DNA from: Streptomyces sp. CB01881
GTDB taxonomy: Bacteria > Actinomycetota > Actinomycetes > Streptomycetales > Streptomycetaceae
DNA length: 64,000 bases
Direction of reading: 5' to 3'
NCBI RefSeq assembly: GCF_002953255.1
Contig: NZ_CP026498.1
Coordinates: forward strand, 8,013,935-8,077,934
Position numbers and translations under genes: made by a program. Within the stretch, counting starts at the first letter, position 1. Each line of letters opens with the position of its first letter. Under the pieces are notes generated by a model that was given only the letters and a program-made list of their open reading frames with translations, ran no database searches and was not told the origin of the DNA. Of this stretch, positions 9,130 through 16,852 are shown piece after piece.

Positions 9130-9190
9130 CGGTCTGGACCATTGACACCGCACCGGCGGATCCACTTCAGTGGTCTAGTCCAACTAGGGT
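9130..9190 (+). promoter_or_regulatory. Chitinase promoter with two DasR-like (dre) operators
   Basis: AGTGGTCTAGTCCAAC at 9169-9184 is close to the DasR operator consensus (ACTGGTCTAGACCACT type), and CGGTCTGGACCA at 9130-9141 is a second, partly palindromic dre-like site. TAGGGT at 9185-9190 is a plausible -10 box. DasR, the GlcNAc-responsive GntR repressor, controls chitinase genes in Streptomyces, so chitin-degradation products probably induce this gene. A TTGACA at 9142-9147 lies between the two sites. Confidence 0.75.
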
Positions 9191-9278
9191 GCGCGGTCGG
9201 GCCGAACCCCCACTGGCACGACCCTTGCCGTGCCCTCGGACGTCCCCCACGATCCGCGCCCCCGCAGGAGTCCCCCGC

Positions 9279-10979
9279 ATGCGCAGAACACCCGCACCCG
9301 CACCCGCCGGCCACTCGCCCGCCGGCCGCCGCCCCCGGACGCTGCTCGCCGCCGGCACCGCCTCGGCCGTCGCCGCCGCCACCATGGCCGGCCTGGCCCT
9401 GGGTCTGGCACCCGCCGCCTCGGCCGGGGAGTTCCTGGTCAACGGCGGCTTCGAGAGCGGCGCCCTGGGCCCGTGGAGCTGCACCGGCGGCACCGGCAGC
9501 GTTGTCACCGGCCAGGCCCACGGCGGCGGTTACGCCCTCGCGGCGGCCGCCTCGGCGGGCGACACCGCCCAGTGCACCCAGACCGTCGCGGTCGCCCCCA
9601 ACACCACGTACACCTTCAGCGCCTGGGTCAAGGGCTCGTACGTCTACGTCGGCGTGAACGGCGGCACCAGCACCTGGACACCCGGCACCGGCGGCGCGTA
9701 CCAGAAGCTCAGCGTCGGCTTCACCACCGGCGCCACCCAGACCAGCGCCACCGTGTACACGCACGGCTGGTACGGCCAGGGCACCTACTACGCGGACGAC
9801 CTCTCGCTGGACGGCCCGGGCGCGCCCACGCCCACCGCCTCGCCCACCGCGACGGCCTCCCCGACCGTCACCGCCTCGCCCACCGCCACCCCGACCGCGA
9901 CCGCCACCCCGACGGCCACCGCCACCCCCACCGACACCGCCTCGCCGACCGCGCCGCCCACCGGCGGCCACTCCCTGGTCGGCTACCTGCACGCCAGCTT
10001 CGCCAACGGCGCCGGCTACACCCGGATGGCCGACGTCCCCGACTCCTGGGACTTCGTCAACCTCTCCTTCGGTGAGCCGACCTCGGTCACCTCCGGCGAC
10101 ATCCGGTTCAACCGCTGCCCGGCCACCGAGTGCCCGACCGTCGAGTCCGACGCCGACTTCAAGGCCGCCATCGCCGCCAAGCGGGCCAAGGGCAAGAAGG
10201 TGCTGATCTCGATCGGCGGCCAGAACGGCCAGGTCCAGCTCACCACCGCCGCCGCCCGCGACACCTTCGTCAGCTCGGTCTCCGCGATCATCGACAAGTG
10301 GGGCCTGGACGGCCTGGACATCGACTTCGAGGGCCACTCGCTGTCCCTCCAGACCGGCGACACCGACTTCAAGAACCCGACCAGCCCGGTCGTCGTCAAC
10401 CTGATCTCCGCGCTGAAGACGCTCAAGGCCAAGTACGGCCCGAACTTCGTCCTCACCATGGCGCCGGAGACCTTCTTCGTCCAACTCGGCTACCAGTACT
10501 ACGGTTCCGGCCCCTGGGGCGGCCAGGACCCGCGCGCCGGCGCCTACCTGCCGGTGATCCACGCCCTGCGCGACGACCTCACCCTGCTGCACGTCCAGGA
10601 CTACAACTCGGGCTCCATCATGGGCCTGGACAACCAGTACCACTCGATGGGCGGCGCCGACTTCCACGTCGCGATGACCGACATGCTGCTCAAGGGCTTC
10701 CCGGTCGCGGGCAACACCGCCAACGTGTTCCCGCCCCTGCCGGCCTCCCAGCTCGCCATCGGCATGCCGGCCACCACCAACGCGGGCAACGGCTACGTCG
10801 CCCCCGCCGAGGTCGACAAGGCCCTCGACTGCCTCACCAAGCTCGCCAACTGCGGCGGCTACGTCCCCAGGGCCGGCGCCCAGCCGAACCTGCGGGGCCT
10901 GATGACCTGGTCCATCAACTGGGACCAGTTCGGCGGCCGGGAGTTCTCGAAGAACTTCGACGGCTACTTCCGCCGCTGA
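9279..10979 (+). CDS. Secreted GH18 chitinase with carbohydrate-binding module
   Basis: 566 residues: a signal peptide (to about residue 49, ending AASAGEF); a beta-sandwich carbohydrate-binding module (about 50-185, NGGFESGALGPWSC onward, CBM16/CenC-like); a Thr-Pro-Ala-Ser linker (about 186-230); and a GH18 catalytic domain. The GH18 signature DGLDIDFE spans 344-351 and supplies catalytic Glu351; KKVLISIGGQNG is the preceding strand motif. GCAGGAG at 9264-9270 fixes ATG 9279. It cleaves chitin outside the cell. The dre sites upstream suggest DasR control and GlcNAc induction. The linker is encoded by repetitive ACCGCCACCCCGACC-like DNA and may vary in length between strains. Confidence 0.95.
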   Translation: MRRTPAPAPAGHSPAGRRPRTLLAAGTASAVAAATMAGLALGLAPAASAGEFLVNGGFESGALGPWSCTGGTGSVVTGQAHGGGYALAAAASAGDTAQCTQTVAVAPNTTYTFSAWVKGSYVYVGVNGGTSTWTPGTGGAYQKLSVGFTTGATQTSATVYTHGWYGQGTYYADDLSLDGPGAPTPTASPTATASPTVTASPTATPTATATPTATATPTDTASPTAPPTGGHSLVGYLHASFANGAGYTRMADVPDSWDFVNLSFGEPTSVTSGDIRFNRCPATECPTVESDADFKAAIAAKRAKGKKVLISIGGQNGQVQLTTAAARDTFVSSVSAIIDKWGLDGLDIDFEGHSLSLQTGDTDFKNPTSPVVVNLISALKTLKAKYGPNFVLTMAPETFFVQLGYQYYGSGPWGGQDPRAGAYLPVIHALRDDLTLLHVQDYNSGSIMGLDNQYHSMGGADFHVAMTDMLLKGFPVAGNTANVFPPLPASQLAIGMPATTNAGNGYVAPAEVDKALDCLTKLANCGGYVPRAGAQPNLRGLMTWSINWDQFGGREFSKNFDGYFRR

Positions 10980-10990
10980 CCCGCCCCCGC

Positions 10991-11028
10991 CGGGCGCCGG
11001 ACGGTCCCTCCCCACCGTCCGGCGCCCG
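10991..11028. terminator. Bidirectional terminator between chitinase and merR-like gene
   Basis: A perfect 15-bp stem (CGGGCGCCGGACGGT at 10991-11005 with 11014-11028) and an 8-base loop, between convergent genes. Confidence 0.8.
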
Positions 11029-11041
11029 CCGGAGTACCGCC

Positions 11042-11404
11042 TCAGGGCCCGGTCCGGACCGCCTCCAGGTACTCGGCGATGGCGTCCCGGTTGCGGGTCA
11101 GGAACTCGATGCGCCGGGTCATGCCGGTGAGCTCGCCCTCCAGGGTGGCGATCATCTCCGGGGTGGCGTCCGGGAAGTGGATGACCCTGGGCCTGTTCAG
11201 GCAGGGCAGGATCTGCTTGATGATCCTGGTCGGCAGCCCGGAGTCGAGCAGGCCCCTGATCTGCAGCACCCGGTCGACGGAGGACTCGTCGTAGGAGCGG
11301 TAGCCGTTGGCACAGCGCCCGGCGACGATGAGACCCTGTTCCTCGTAGTAGCGCAGCAGCCTCCGGGACGCGCCGGTCCGCTCCGACAGCTCTCCGATGC
11401 GCAT
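11042..11404 (-). CDS. MerR-family transcriptional regulator
   Basis: 120 residues. The N-terminal MerR winged helix (MRIGELSERTGASRRLLRYY, then the wing GYRSYDE) occupies 1-70, followed by a coiled-coil dimerisation helix with no cysteine metal site at the C-terminus. It is therefore a small-molecule or multidrug-type MerR rather than a mercury sensor. It is divergent from the MFS exporter 63 bases away, the usual arrangement in which the MerR protein twists a long-spacer promoter of the transporter. An ATG at 11404 in the standard MRIGEL context fixes the start. Confidence 0.9.
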   Translation of the reverse strand: MRIGELSERTGASRRLLRYYEEQGLIVAGRCANGYRSYDESSVDRVLQIRGLLDSGLPTRIIKQILPCLNRPRVIHFPDATPEMIATLEGELTGMTRRIEFLTRNRDAIAEYLEAVRTGP

Positions 11405-11467
11405 CCGACTCCACCTCGTGACCGGGCTTGACCTTCACATCAGTGTGATGGTTTGAGCATAGCCGTC
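11405..11467. promoter_or_regulatory. Divergent MerR-type operator/promoter
   Basis: Between the merR-like and MFS genes lies a palindrome CATCA-GTG-TGATG (11438-11450), downstream of TTGACC at 11428-11433. A dyad sitting in an overlong promoter spacer is typical for MerR activators. The exact -10 box (near 11453-11460) is uncertain, and the MFS gene has no clear ribosome-binding site. Confidence 0.5.
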
Positions 11468-12658
11468 ATGTCGACCATCGAACGTCCAACAGCCGTGGAA
11501 CCACGGACACTTCCCGTGCCGGCCCTGCTGGCTCTGGCCACCGCCGTCTTCGTCACCGCCCTCACCGAGACCCTGCCGGCCGGCGTCCTGCCCGCGATGA
11601 GCGCCGACCTGGGCGTCAGCGAGTCCGCCATGGGCCAGTCGGTCACCGTCTACGCGATCGGGACGGCGGCCACCGCCATTCCGCTGACCTCGGCCACCGC
11701 CGGCTGGCGGCGCAAGCGGCTGCTGGTCACCGCGATGGCCGGGTTCGCCGTCGCCAACACCGTCACCGCGCTCTCCGGCCAGTACGCGCTGACCATGGCG
11801 GCCCGGTTCGCCGCCGGGGTCGCGGCCGGGCTGGCCTGGGCGCTGCTGGCCGGGTTCGCGCGGCGGCTGGCGCCCCGGCACCTCCAGGGCAAGGCGATCG
11901 CGATCGTGATGACGGGCATCCCGGTGGCCCTCTCGCTGGGCGTGCCCGCCGGGACCTTCCTGGGGCGGGTGCTCGGCTGGTGGGTGGTCTTCCTGCTGAT
12001 GACGGCCCTCGCGGTGATCGTCGTCGGCTGGATCGCCGCCACCGTCGCCGACGGGCCCGGGCAGCGGGCGCAGGGCCGCGCGCCGGTGCTGCGGGCGCTG
12101 TCCGTCCCCGGGGTGGTGCCCGTCCTCTTCGTCACCCTGGTCCTCGTGCTGGCGCACACCGTCCTGTACGCGTACGTCGCGCCGTTCCTGGACGGGCTCG
12201 GCATGGGCGGCTCGACCGACGTCGTCCTGCTGGTCTTCGGCGCCGCCTCCCTGCTCAGCATCTGGATCACCGGCGCCTGGATCCACCGGCGGCTGCGCGC
12301 ACTGACCATCGCAGCCGTCCTGCTCGTCGCCCTGGCCGCCGCGGCGCTGGCCCTCCTGTCGGGCAGCCCGGCCGTGGTCTATGCCGCTGCAGCCCTCTGG
12401 GGGCTCGGCTGGGGCGGCGCCCCGACCCTGCTGCAGACCGCCGCCGGCCAGGCGGGCGGCGAACAGGCCGACGCCGTCCAGGCGATGCTGGTCACGCTCT
12501 GGAACGCCGCGATGGCCGCCGGCGGCGTGGCCGGCGGGATCCTGCTGGACCGGTACGGGGCGGGCTCCTTCCCCTGGACCGTCCTCGCCCTGCTGCTGCC
12601 CGTCCTCGCCGTGGTCACCGCCGCCCGCACCCACGGGTTCCCGGCCCGCCGCGGGTGA
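11468..12658 (+). CDS. MFS drug-efflux-type transporter
   Basis: 396 residues with about 12 hydrophobic segments, resembling the Bcr/AraJ/CmlR-like DHA1 family of proton-driven exporters. The early phrase ETLPAGVLPAMSADLGVSES is characteristic of this group (LLPxIAxDLxVS). The charged loop WRRKRL after TM2 corresponds to MFS motif A. It probably exports a toxic small molecule that the divergent MerR protein senses; the substrate is unknown. ATG 11468 is preferred over TTG 11453 because the extra residues are not conserved in type. The stop is 42 bases before hemC. Confidence 0.88.
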   Translation: MSTIERPTAVEPRTLPVPALLALATAVFVTALTETLPAGVLPAMSADLGVSESAMGQSVTVYAIGTAATAIPLTSATAGWRRKRLLVTAMAGFAVANTVTALSGQYALTMAARFAAGVAAGLAWALLAGFARRLAPRHLQGKAIAIVMTGIPVALSLGVPAGTFLGRVLGWWVVFLLMTALAVIVVGWIAATVADGPGQRAQGRAPVLRALSVPGVVPVLFVTLVLVLAHTVLYAYVAPFLDGLGMGGSTDVVLLVFGAASLLSIWITGAWIHRRLRALTIAAVLLVALAAAALALLSGSPAVVYAAAALWGLGWGGAPTLLQTAAGQAGGEQADAVQAMLVTLWNAAMAAGGVAGGILLDRYGAGSFPWTVLALLLPVLAVVTAARTHGFPARRG

Positions 12659-12688
12659 GCCGCGGCAACCGGCGAAGATATGACGGCC

Positions 12689-12700
12689 TATCATCGGCGC
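12689..12700 (+). promoter_or_regulatory. -10 box of leaderless hemC-like gene
   Basis: TATCAT at 12689-12694 ends six bases before ATG 12701, and no ribosome-binding site precedes that ATG. This indicates a leaderless transcript starting at the A of ATG. Confidence 0.55.
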
Positions 12701-13636
12701 ATGCCCACCGCAGAGTTGATCCGCATCGTCTCCCGTTCCTCGCCGATGGCGCTCGCGCAGGTCGAGCGCGTGCGGGCCGAGCTCGCCGCCCTGCACCCGC
12801 AGGTGCGGACCGAGGTGGTCCCGGTGACCACCTCCGGGGACCGCTGGATGGGGGACCTCGCGCGGCTCGGCGGCAAGGGCGCCTTCACCAAGGAGGTGGA
12901 CGCGGCCCTGCTCGCCGGTGAGGCGGACCTCGCCGTGCACTGCCTGAAGGACGTGCCGGCCGACCGCCCGCTCCCGGCCGGCACGGTCTTCGCCGCCTAC
13001 CTGCGCCGCGACGACATCCGTGACGCCCTGGTCCACCCCGGTGGCGGCACGCTCGACGAGCTGCCGCCGGGGACGCGGATCGGCACCTCCTCCGTCCGCC
13101 GCCAAGCCCAGCTCGCCGCCTCCCACCCCCACCTGGCCTGTGTGCCGATGCGCGGCAACGCCAACAGCCGTCTCGCGAAGCTGGCGGCCGGCGAGGCCGA
13201 CGCGCTGCTGCTCGCGGTCTCCGGCCTGGAGCGGATCGGCGAGCAGGCCCGGATCAGCGAGATCCTGTCGTCCGAGGCGATGTGCCCGCCGATCGGCGCC
13301 GGCATCCTCGCCCTGCAGTGCCGCGAGGAGGACGCCGCCACCATCGAGGCGGTGACCGGCCTCGGCGACCACCCGACCTGGCGCGAGGCGAGCGCCGAGC
13401 GGATGTTCCTGCACGTCCTCCAGGGGCACTGCAACTCGCCGATCGCCGGCTACGCCAAGGCCGAGCCGGACGGCCGCCTCTCGCTGCGCGGGCGGGTCTT
13501 CTCCACGGACGGCAAGCAGGTGCTGGACGCCCACGAGTGGGCCGGCTCACTCACTCCCGAGGACCTCGGCACCGCGACCGCCCTCGCGCTCAAGCGGCAG
13601 GGGGCGTCCGAGCTGATCGCCGCCATCCCGCACTGA
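12701..13636 (+). CDS. hemC: Hydroxymethylbilane synthase (porphobilinogen deaminase), divergent copy
   Basis: 311 residues. It joins four porphobilinogen units into hydroxymethylbilane in tetrapyrrole synthesis. Family features: RIVSRSSPMALAQVERV at the start (substrate-binding arginines), GGKGAFTKE, VHCLKDVPAD (catalytic Asp; the usual motif is VHSLKD), RIGTSSVRRQAQL, RGNANSRLAKL, and a dipyrromethane-cofactor Cys in GHCNSPIAGYA (usually GGCxxPI). The Ser-to-Cys and Gly-to-His changes mark it as a divergent HemC type. It stands alone, apart from other hem genes, so the genome probably has a main hemC elsewhere. The start is the leaderless ATG 12701, not ATG 12680. Confidence 0.9.
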   Translation: MPTAELIRIVSRSSPMALAQVERVRAELAALHPQVRTEVVPVTTSGDRWMGDLARLGGKGAFTKEVDAALLAGEADLAVHCLKDVPADRPLPAGTVFAAYLRRDDIRDALVHPGGGTLDELPPGTRIGTSSVRRQAQLAASHPHLACVPMRGNANSRLAKLAAGEADALLLAVSGLERIGEQARISEILSSEAMCPPIGAGILALQCREEDAATIEAVTGLGDHPTWREASAERMFLHVLQGHCNSPIAGYAKAEPDGRLSLRGRVFSTDGKQVLDAHEWAGSLTPEDLGTATALALKRQGASELIAAIPH

Positions 13637-13651
13637 GCGGGCGGGCGGCGG

Positions 13652-13677
13652 GCGCCGGCGCAAACGCGCGCCGGCGC
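13652..13677 (+). terminator. Hairpin after hemC-like gene
   Basis: A 10-bp GC stem (GCGCCGGCGC at 13652-13661 and 13668-13677) with a 6-base loop, 15 bases after the stop codon. Confidence 0.5.
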
Positions 13678-13727
13678 GGCCGGCCCGGGCGGACGGGGTG
13701 CAGCCGCGCAGTTCCGTGGCGTGGAAC

Positions 13728-13765
13728 GCCGGAAGGCCCCTTGCTCTCGCAAGGGGCCTTCCGGC
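13728..13765 (-). terminator. Terminator of tRNA-Lys copy 1
   Basis: A perfect 15-bp stem (GCCGGAAGGCCCCTT at 13728-13742 with 13751-13765) and an 8-base loop, just past the 3' end of the leftward tRNA. Nearly the same hairpin follows tRNA-Lys copy 2. Confidence 0.85.
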
Positions 13766-13771
13766 TGTCTG

Positions 13772-13845
13772 TGCGCCGCCAGGGACTCGAACCCCGGACC
13801 CGCTGATTAAGAGTCAGCTGCTCTAACCAACTGAGCTAGCGGCGC
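13772..13845 (-). tRNA. tRNA-Lys (anticodon CTT), copy 1
   Basis: A 74-nt cloverleaf on the minus strand. The acceptor stem GCGCCGC pairs with GCGGCGC, the D stem is GCTC/GAGC, and the anticodon stem GCTGA/TCAGC holds loop CTCTTAA (anticodon CTT, Lys). The T loop is TTCGAGT. CCA is not encoded. The sequence is identical to the tRNA at 18657-18730. Confidence 0.97.
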
Positions 13846-13916
13846 CTGCTGACGTGGAGAACATTACCTGGTCAGCAGCCGAAACTTCCAATCGGGCCCG
13901 CCCGGCCTCCGTGTCC

Positions 13917-14825
13917 TCACGGGGTGAGGACGACCTTCCCCCGGACGTGCCCGGTGCCGACCAGCCGGTGCGCGTCCGCGGCCCGCTCCAGCGGGAAGGT
14001 GTCGGCGATCTCCAGCCGCAGCCCGCCCGCCTCCCAGAGCTCGACCAGCTCACTCAGCCGGGCCGCCGTCCGCTGCCCCCGCAGCGAGCGGAGCCCGAGC
14101 CGCTCGGCCGTGGCGTAGTCGACGACGGTGCCGATCCGGTCCCGGTCGGCGACCAGCTCGACGGAGGCCTCCAGTGCGCCGCGCCCGGCCGCGTCGAAGG
14201 CGGCGTCCACGCCCTGCGGCGCCACCGCCCGCACCCGCGCGGCCAGCCCCTCGCCGTACGTGACCGGGATCGCCCCCAGCTCGCGCAGGTAGTCGTGGTT
14301 GCGCTCGCTCGCGGTGCCGATCACCGTGGCTCCCCAGGCGCGGGCCAGCTGGACGGCGACCGTCCCGACCCCGCCGGAGGCGCCGTGCACCAGCACGGTC
14401 TCGCCCGGTCCGACCTTCAGCTCGCTGAGCCCGACGTGCGCGGTCTGCCCGGAGGCCGAGAGCGAGCCCGCCTGCTCCCAGGGCATCGCGGCCGGCTTGG
14501 CGACCAGGTGGGAGGAGTCCACCGTGACGTAGTCCGCGTAGCTCTGCAGCAGCCGGAAGCCCAGGACCTCGTCGCCGACCTCCCAGCCGAAGCTGCCCGC
14601 CCCGAGCTGGTCGACCACCCCGGCGAACTCGTTGCCCGGCACCACCGGCGGCTCGACCCGCACCCCCGGGGGCGACCAGCCCTCCCGGACGGCGAGGTCG
14701 GCGGGCTGCACCCCGGCCGCGTAGACCCGGACCCGGACCTCGCCCGGTCCGGCGGCGGGGGTGGGCACCTCGGTCACCCGGAGCACCTCGGGGCCGCCGA
14801 AGCGGGGGACGGTGACTGCCTTCAT
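13917..14825 (-). CDS. Zinc-free NADPH:quinone oxidoreductase-like MDR protein
   Basis: 302 residues. Medium-chain dehydrogenase/reductase fold of the quinone oxidoreductase (QOR, zeta-crystallin-like) branch: a GroES-like N-terminal domain (MKAVTVPRFGGPEVLRV to about residue 115), then a Rossmann domain with the nucleotide-binding motif HGASGGVGTVAVQLA around residues 145-160. It lacks the structural and catalytic zinc cysteines of alcohol dehydrogenases, as expected for QOR. It probably reduces quinones or enones with NADPH; the substrate is unknown. Transcribed leftward, divergent from the antiporter gene across 187 bases. Confidence 0.88.
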   Translation of the reverse strand: MKAVTVPRFGGPEVLRVTEVPTPAAGPGEVRVRVYAAGVQPADLAVREGWSPPGVRVEPPVVPGNEFAGVVDQLGAGSFGWEVGDEVLGFRLLQSYADYVTVDSSHLVAKPAAMPWEQAGSLSASGQTAHVGLSELKVGPGETVLVHGASGGVGTVAVQLARAWGATVIGTASERNHDYLRELGAIPVTYGEGLAARVRAVAPQGVDAAFDAAGRGALEASVELVADRDRIGTVVDYATAERLGLRSLRGQRTAARLSELVELWEAGGLRLEIADTFPLERAADAHRLVGTGHVRGKVVLTP

Positions 14826-15012
14826 GCGGAGTTCATGCCTCTCTGTCAGACCCTCGGATGCGCTCCTCCGATGATCAGACTTGAAGTGCGCTTGAAGTCA
14901 ACCCCGTTCGGCGTGTTGCGGCAGTTGGGTGCATTGTCAGATTTATCCTGGACGGCGGCCCGGGCCGCACGGCCCGGGCCGCCCTGCTCGTCCGCCGCCG
15001 AGAGGAACCCCC
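14826..15012. promoter_or_regulatory. Divergent promoter region, quinone reductase / antiporter
   Basis: This 187-base spacer is less GC-rich than its surroundings. TATCCT at 14944-14949 is a good -10 candidate for the rightward antiporter gene, which has GAGAGGA at about 14999-15005 before its GTG start. GAAGTGCGCTTGAAGTCAA at about 14884-14902 contains a short direct repeat, (C)TTGAAGT. I see no other elements. Confidence 0.45.
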
Positions 15013-16596
15013 GTGGGTCAGCTGCCCCTGCTCTTCCTGGTGCTGCTCGCCTCCGTGGTGACCATGCCGCTCGCGCGCAGGACCGGCGTACCGCAACCGG
15101 TGCTGATGACGCTGCTCGGCATCGTCATGGCGATCGTGCCGCAGATCCCGGACATCGCCATCGACCCCGCGCTGATCCTCCCGCTGGTCCTGCCGCCGCT
15201 GATCTTCGCCGTCGCCCGGCGCTCCTCGGTCCGCTACTTCCGGGCCAACGTCCGCTCCATCCTGCTGCTCGCCGTCGCCCTCGTCGTGGTCACCACGGCC
15301 GCGGTGGCCGGCGCCGTGCACTGGCTGCTGCCCGCGCTCCCGGTCGCCGCCGCCATCGCGCTCGGCGCGCTGGTCTCCCCGCCCGACCCGGTCGCCGCCG
15401 TCGCGGTGGCCGGCAGCGTCGGCCTGCCGCGCCGGCTGGTGGCGATCCTGGAGAGCGAGGGCCTGTTCAACGACGTCACCGCGATCGTCGTCTACTCGCT
15501 GGCCATCGACGCGGTGGTCGGCGGCGACTTCTCGGCCGGCCACGCGGTCGTCCGCTTCGTGCTCTCGGCCGTCCTCGCCGTGGTCATCGGCGTCGCCCTC
15601 GGCTGGGCCAACGCCAAGCTCGCCTCCCTCCTGGAGGACCCCACCCAGCAGGTCGCGCTCAACCTGCTGGTGCCGTTCGCCGCCTACAGCCTGGCCGAGG
15701 AGATCCACGGCTCCGGGGTGCTCGCCGTCGTGGTCTGCGGGCTCTACCTCGCCGAGCGGGCCGCCGACGCCGACGCCGTCTCGTACCGGCTGGTCGGCAA
15801 CGCCTTCTGGGAGATCGTCGAGATCCTGATCACCGGCGTCGCCTTCGGCCTGATCGGCCTGGAGCTGGCGACCGTCCTCAAGGAGGCCGGCAACGGCTGG
15901 ACCAGCATGCTCGGCGACGCCGCCGTGGTGATCGCCGTCGTCGTCCTGGTCCGGCTCCTCTGGCTGCTGCCGGCCGGCTGGCTCACCAAGAAGCTGCGCA
16001 GCGGGACCGAGGAGGACATCCCGATCAGCTGGCAGGAGAGCGTGGTGCTCTGGTGGTCCGGGATGCGCGGCGTTGCGACCGTCGCCCTGGCCCTGGCCAT
16101 CCCGCTCACCGTCGACTCCGGCGCGGCCTTCCCCGAACGCGGCCGGCTGGTCTTCATCGCCTTCAGCGTCGTCCTGTTCACCCTGTTGGTCCAGGGCCTC
16201 ACCCTGCCCTGGCTGGCCAAGCGGCTGCACCTGGACATCGACCACGACCGGCACGAACAGGCGGTGCGCCAGCTCTGGTGGCGGGCCGCCAAGGCCGGCC
16301 TCACCCGGCTCGGCGAGCTGGAGGAGCAGGACGGCCTGCCCGCCGAGGTCGCCGACCGGCTGCGGGACCGTCAGCACGACCGGCTGGCCCGGCTCTGCCC
16401 GGAGAAGTACGCCGAGGAGGACGCCGCCGAGGCGAAGCTGAGGCTCACCCAGTGGCGTGCCGCGTACGCCGTCGAGCAGGAGATGATCGCCGCCTCCCGG
16501 CGCGAGGTGCTGGCCGCCCGCAGCGAGCTCGGAGCCGACCCCGAGCTGGTCGACCAGGTGCTGCGCGGGCTCGACCTCCGCTCCGAACGGAAGTGA
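15013..16596 (+). CDS. Na+/H+ antiporter, CPA1 family
   Basis: 527 residues with about 12 membrane segments in the first 410, then a soluble, charged C-terminal tail of about 115 residues (HLDIDHDRHEQAVRQLWWRA onward). Ion-binding region: LGALVSPPDPVAAVAV (the conserved acidic Asp-Pro of CPA1 exchangers) followed by ESEGLFNDVTAIVVY (FND motif). The R-rich WWSGMRGVATVALALAIPL segment is the conserved TM10-11 region. It exchanges cytoplasmic Na+ or K+ for protons. GTG 15013 is chosen for GAGAGGA eight bases upstream and because membrane segments start immediately. Monocistronic. Confidence 0.92.
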   Translation: MGQLPLLFLVLLASVVTMPLARRTGVPQPVLMTLLGIVMAIVPQIPDIAIDPALILPLVLPPLIFAVARRSSVRYFRANVRSILLLAVALVVVTTAAVAGAVHWLLPALPVAAAIALGALVSPPDPVAAVAVAGSVGLPRRLVAILESEGLFNDVTAIVVYSLAIDAVVGGDFSAGHAVVRFVLSAVLAVVIGVALGWANAKLASLLEDPTQQVALNLLVPFAAYSLAEEIHGSGVLAVVVCGLYLAERAADADAVSYRLVGNAFWEIVEILITGVAFGLIGLELATVLKEAGNGWTSMLGDAAVVIAVVVLVRLLWLLPAGWLTKKLRSGTEEDIPISWQESVVLWWSGMRGVATVALALAIPLTVDSGAAFPERGRLVFIAFSVVLFTLLVQGLTLPWLAKRLHLDIDHDRHEQAVRQLWWRAAKAGLTRLGELEEQDGLPAEVADRLRDRQHDRLARLCPEKYAEEDAAEAKLRLTQWRAAYAVEQEMIAASRREVLAARSELGADPELVDQVLRGLDLRSERK

Positions 16597-16852
16597 CGGG
16601 ACGTCCGGAAACGACGGCACGGTGAGGCGGCGGTGTCGGGGAGGCGTCGGCCGGGCGTCCGGCGGCGACGTCGGCGCGCGGCGGTGGAGCGTCGGCGAAC
16701 GGAATGTGCGCGGGCGGTCCCGGCGTTGCATAGGCTGGCCCCGGGCAAGGCCGTCAACGATGTCGGCGCACCGCCAGTACCCGCACGACCTCGCGAAACC
16801 CTCCCGCCTGGCCCTGCCGGTATCTGCACCCAGATGAATCGAGGAGCAACCG

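Noticed and set aside
13772..13845. tRNA-Lys as an integration (att) site with an adjacent mobile element
   Set aside because: No integrase gene or partial tRNA copy was found. The second copy is a complete tRNA with its own terminator.
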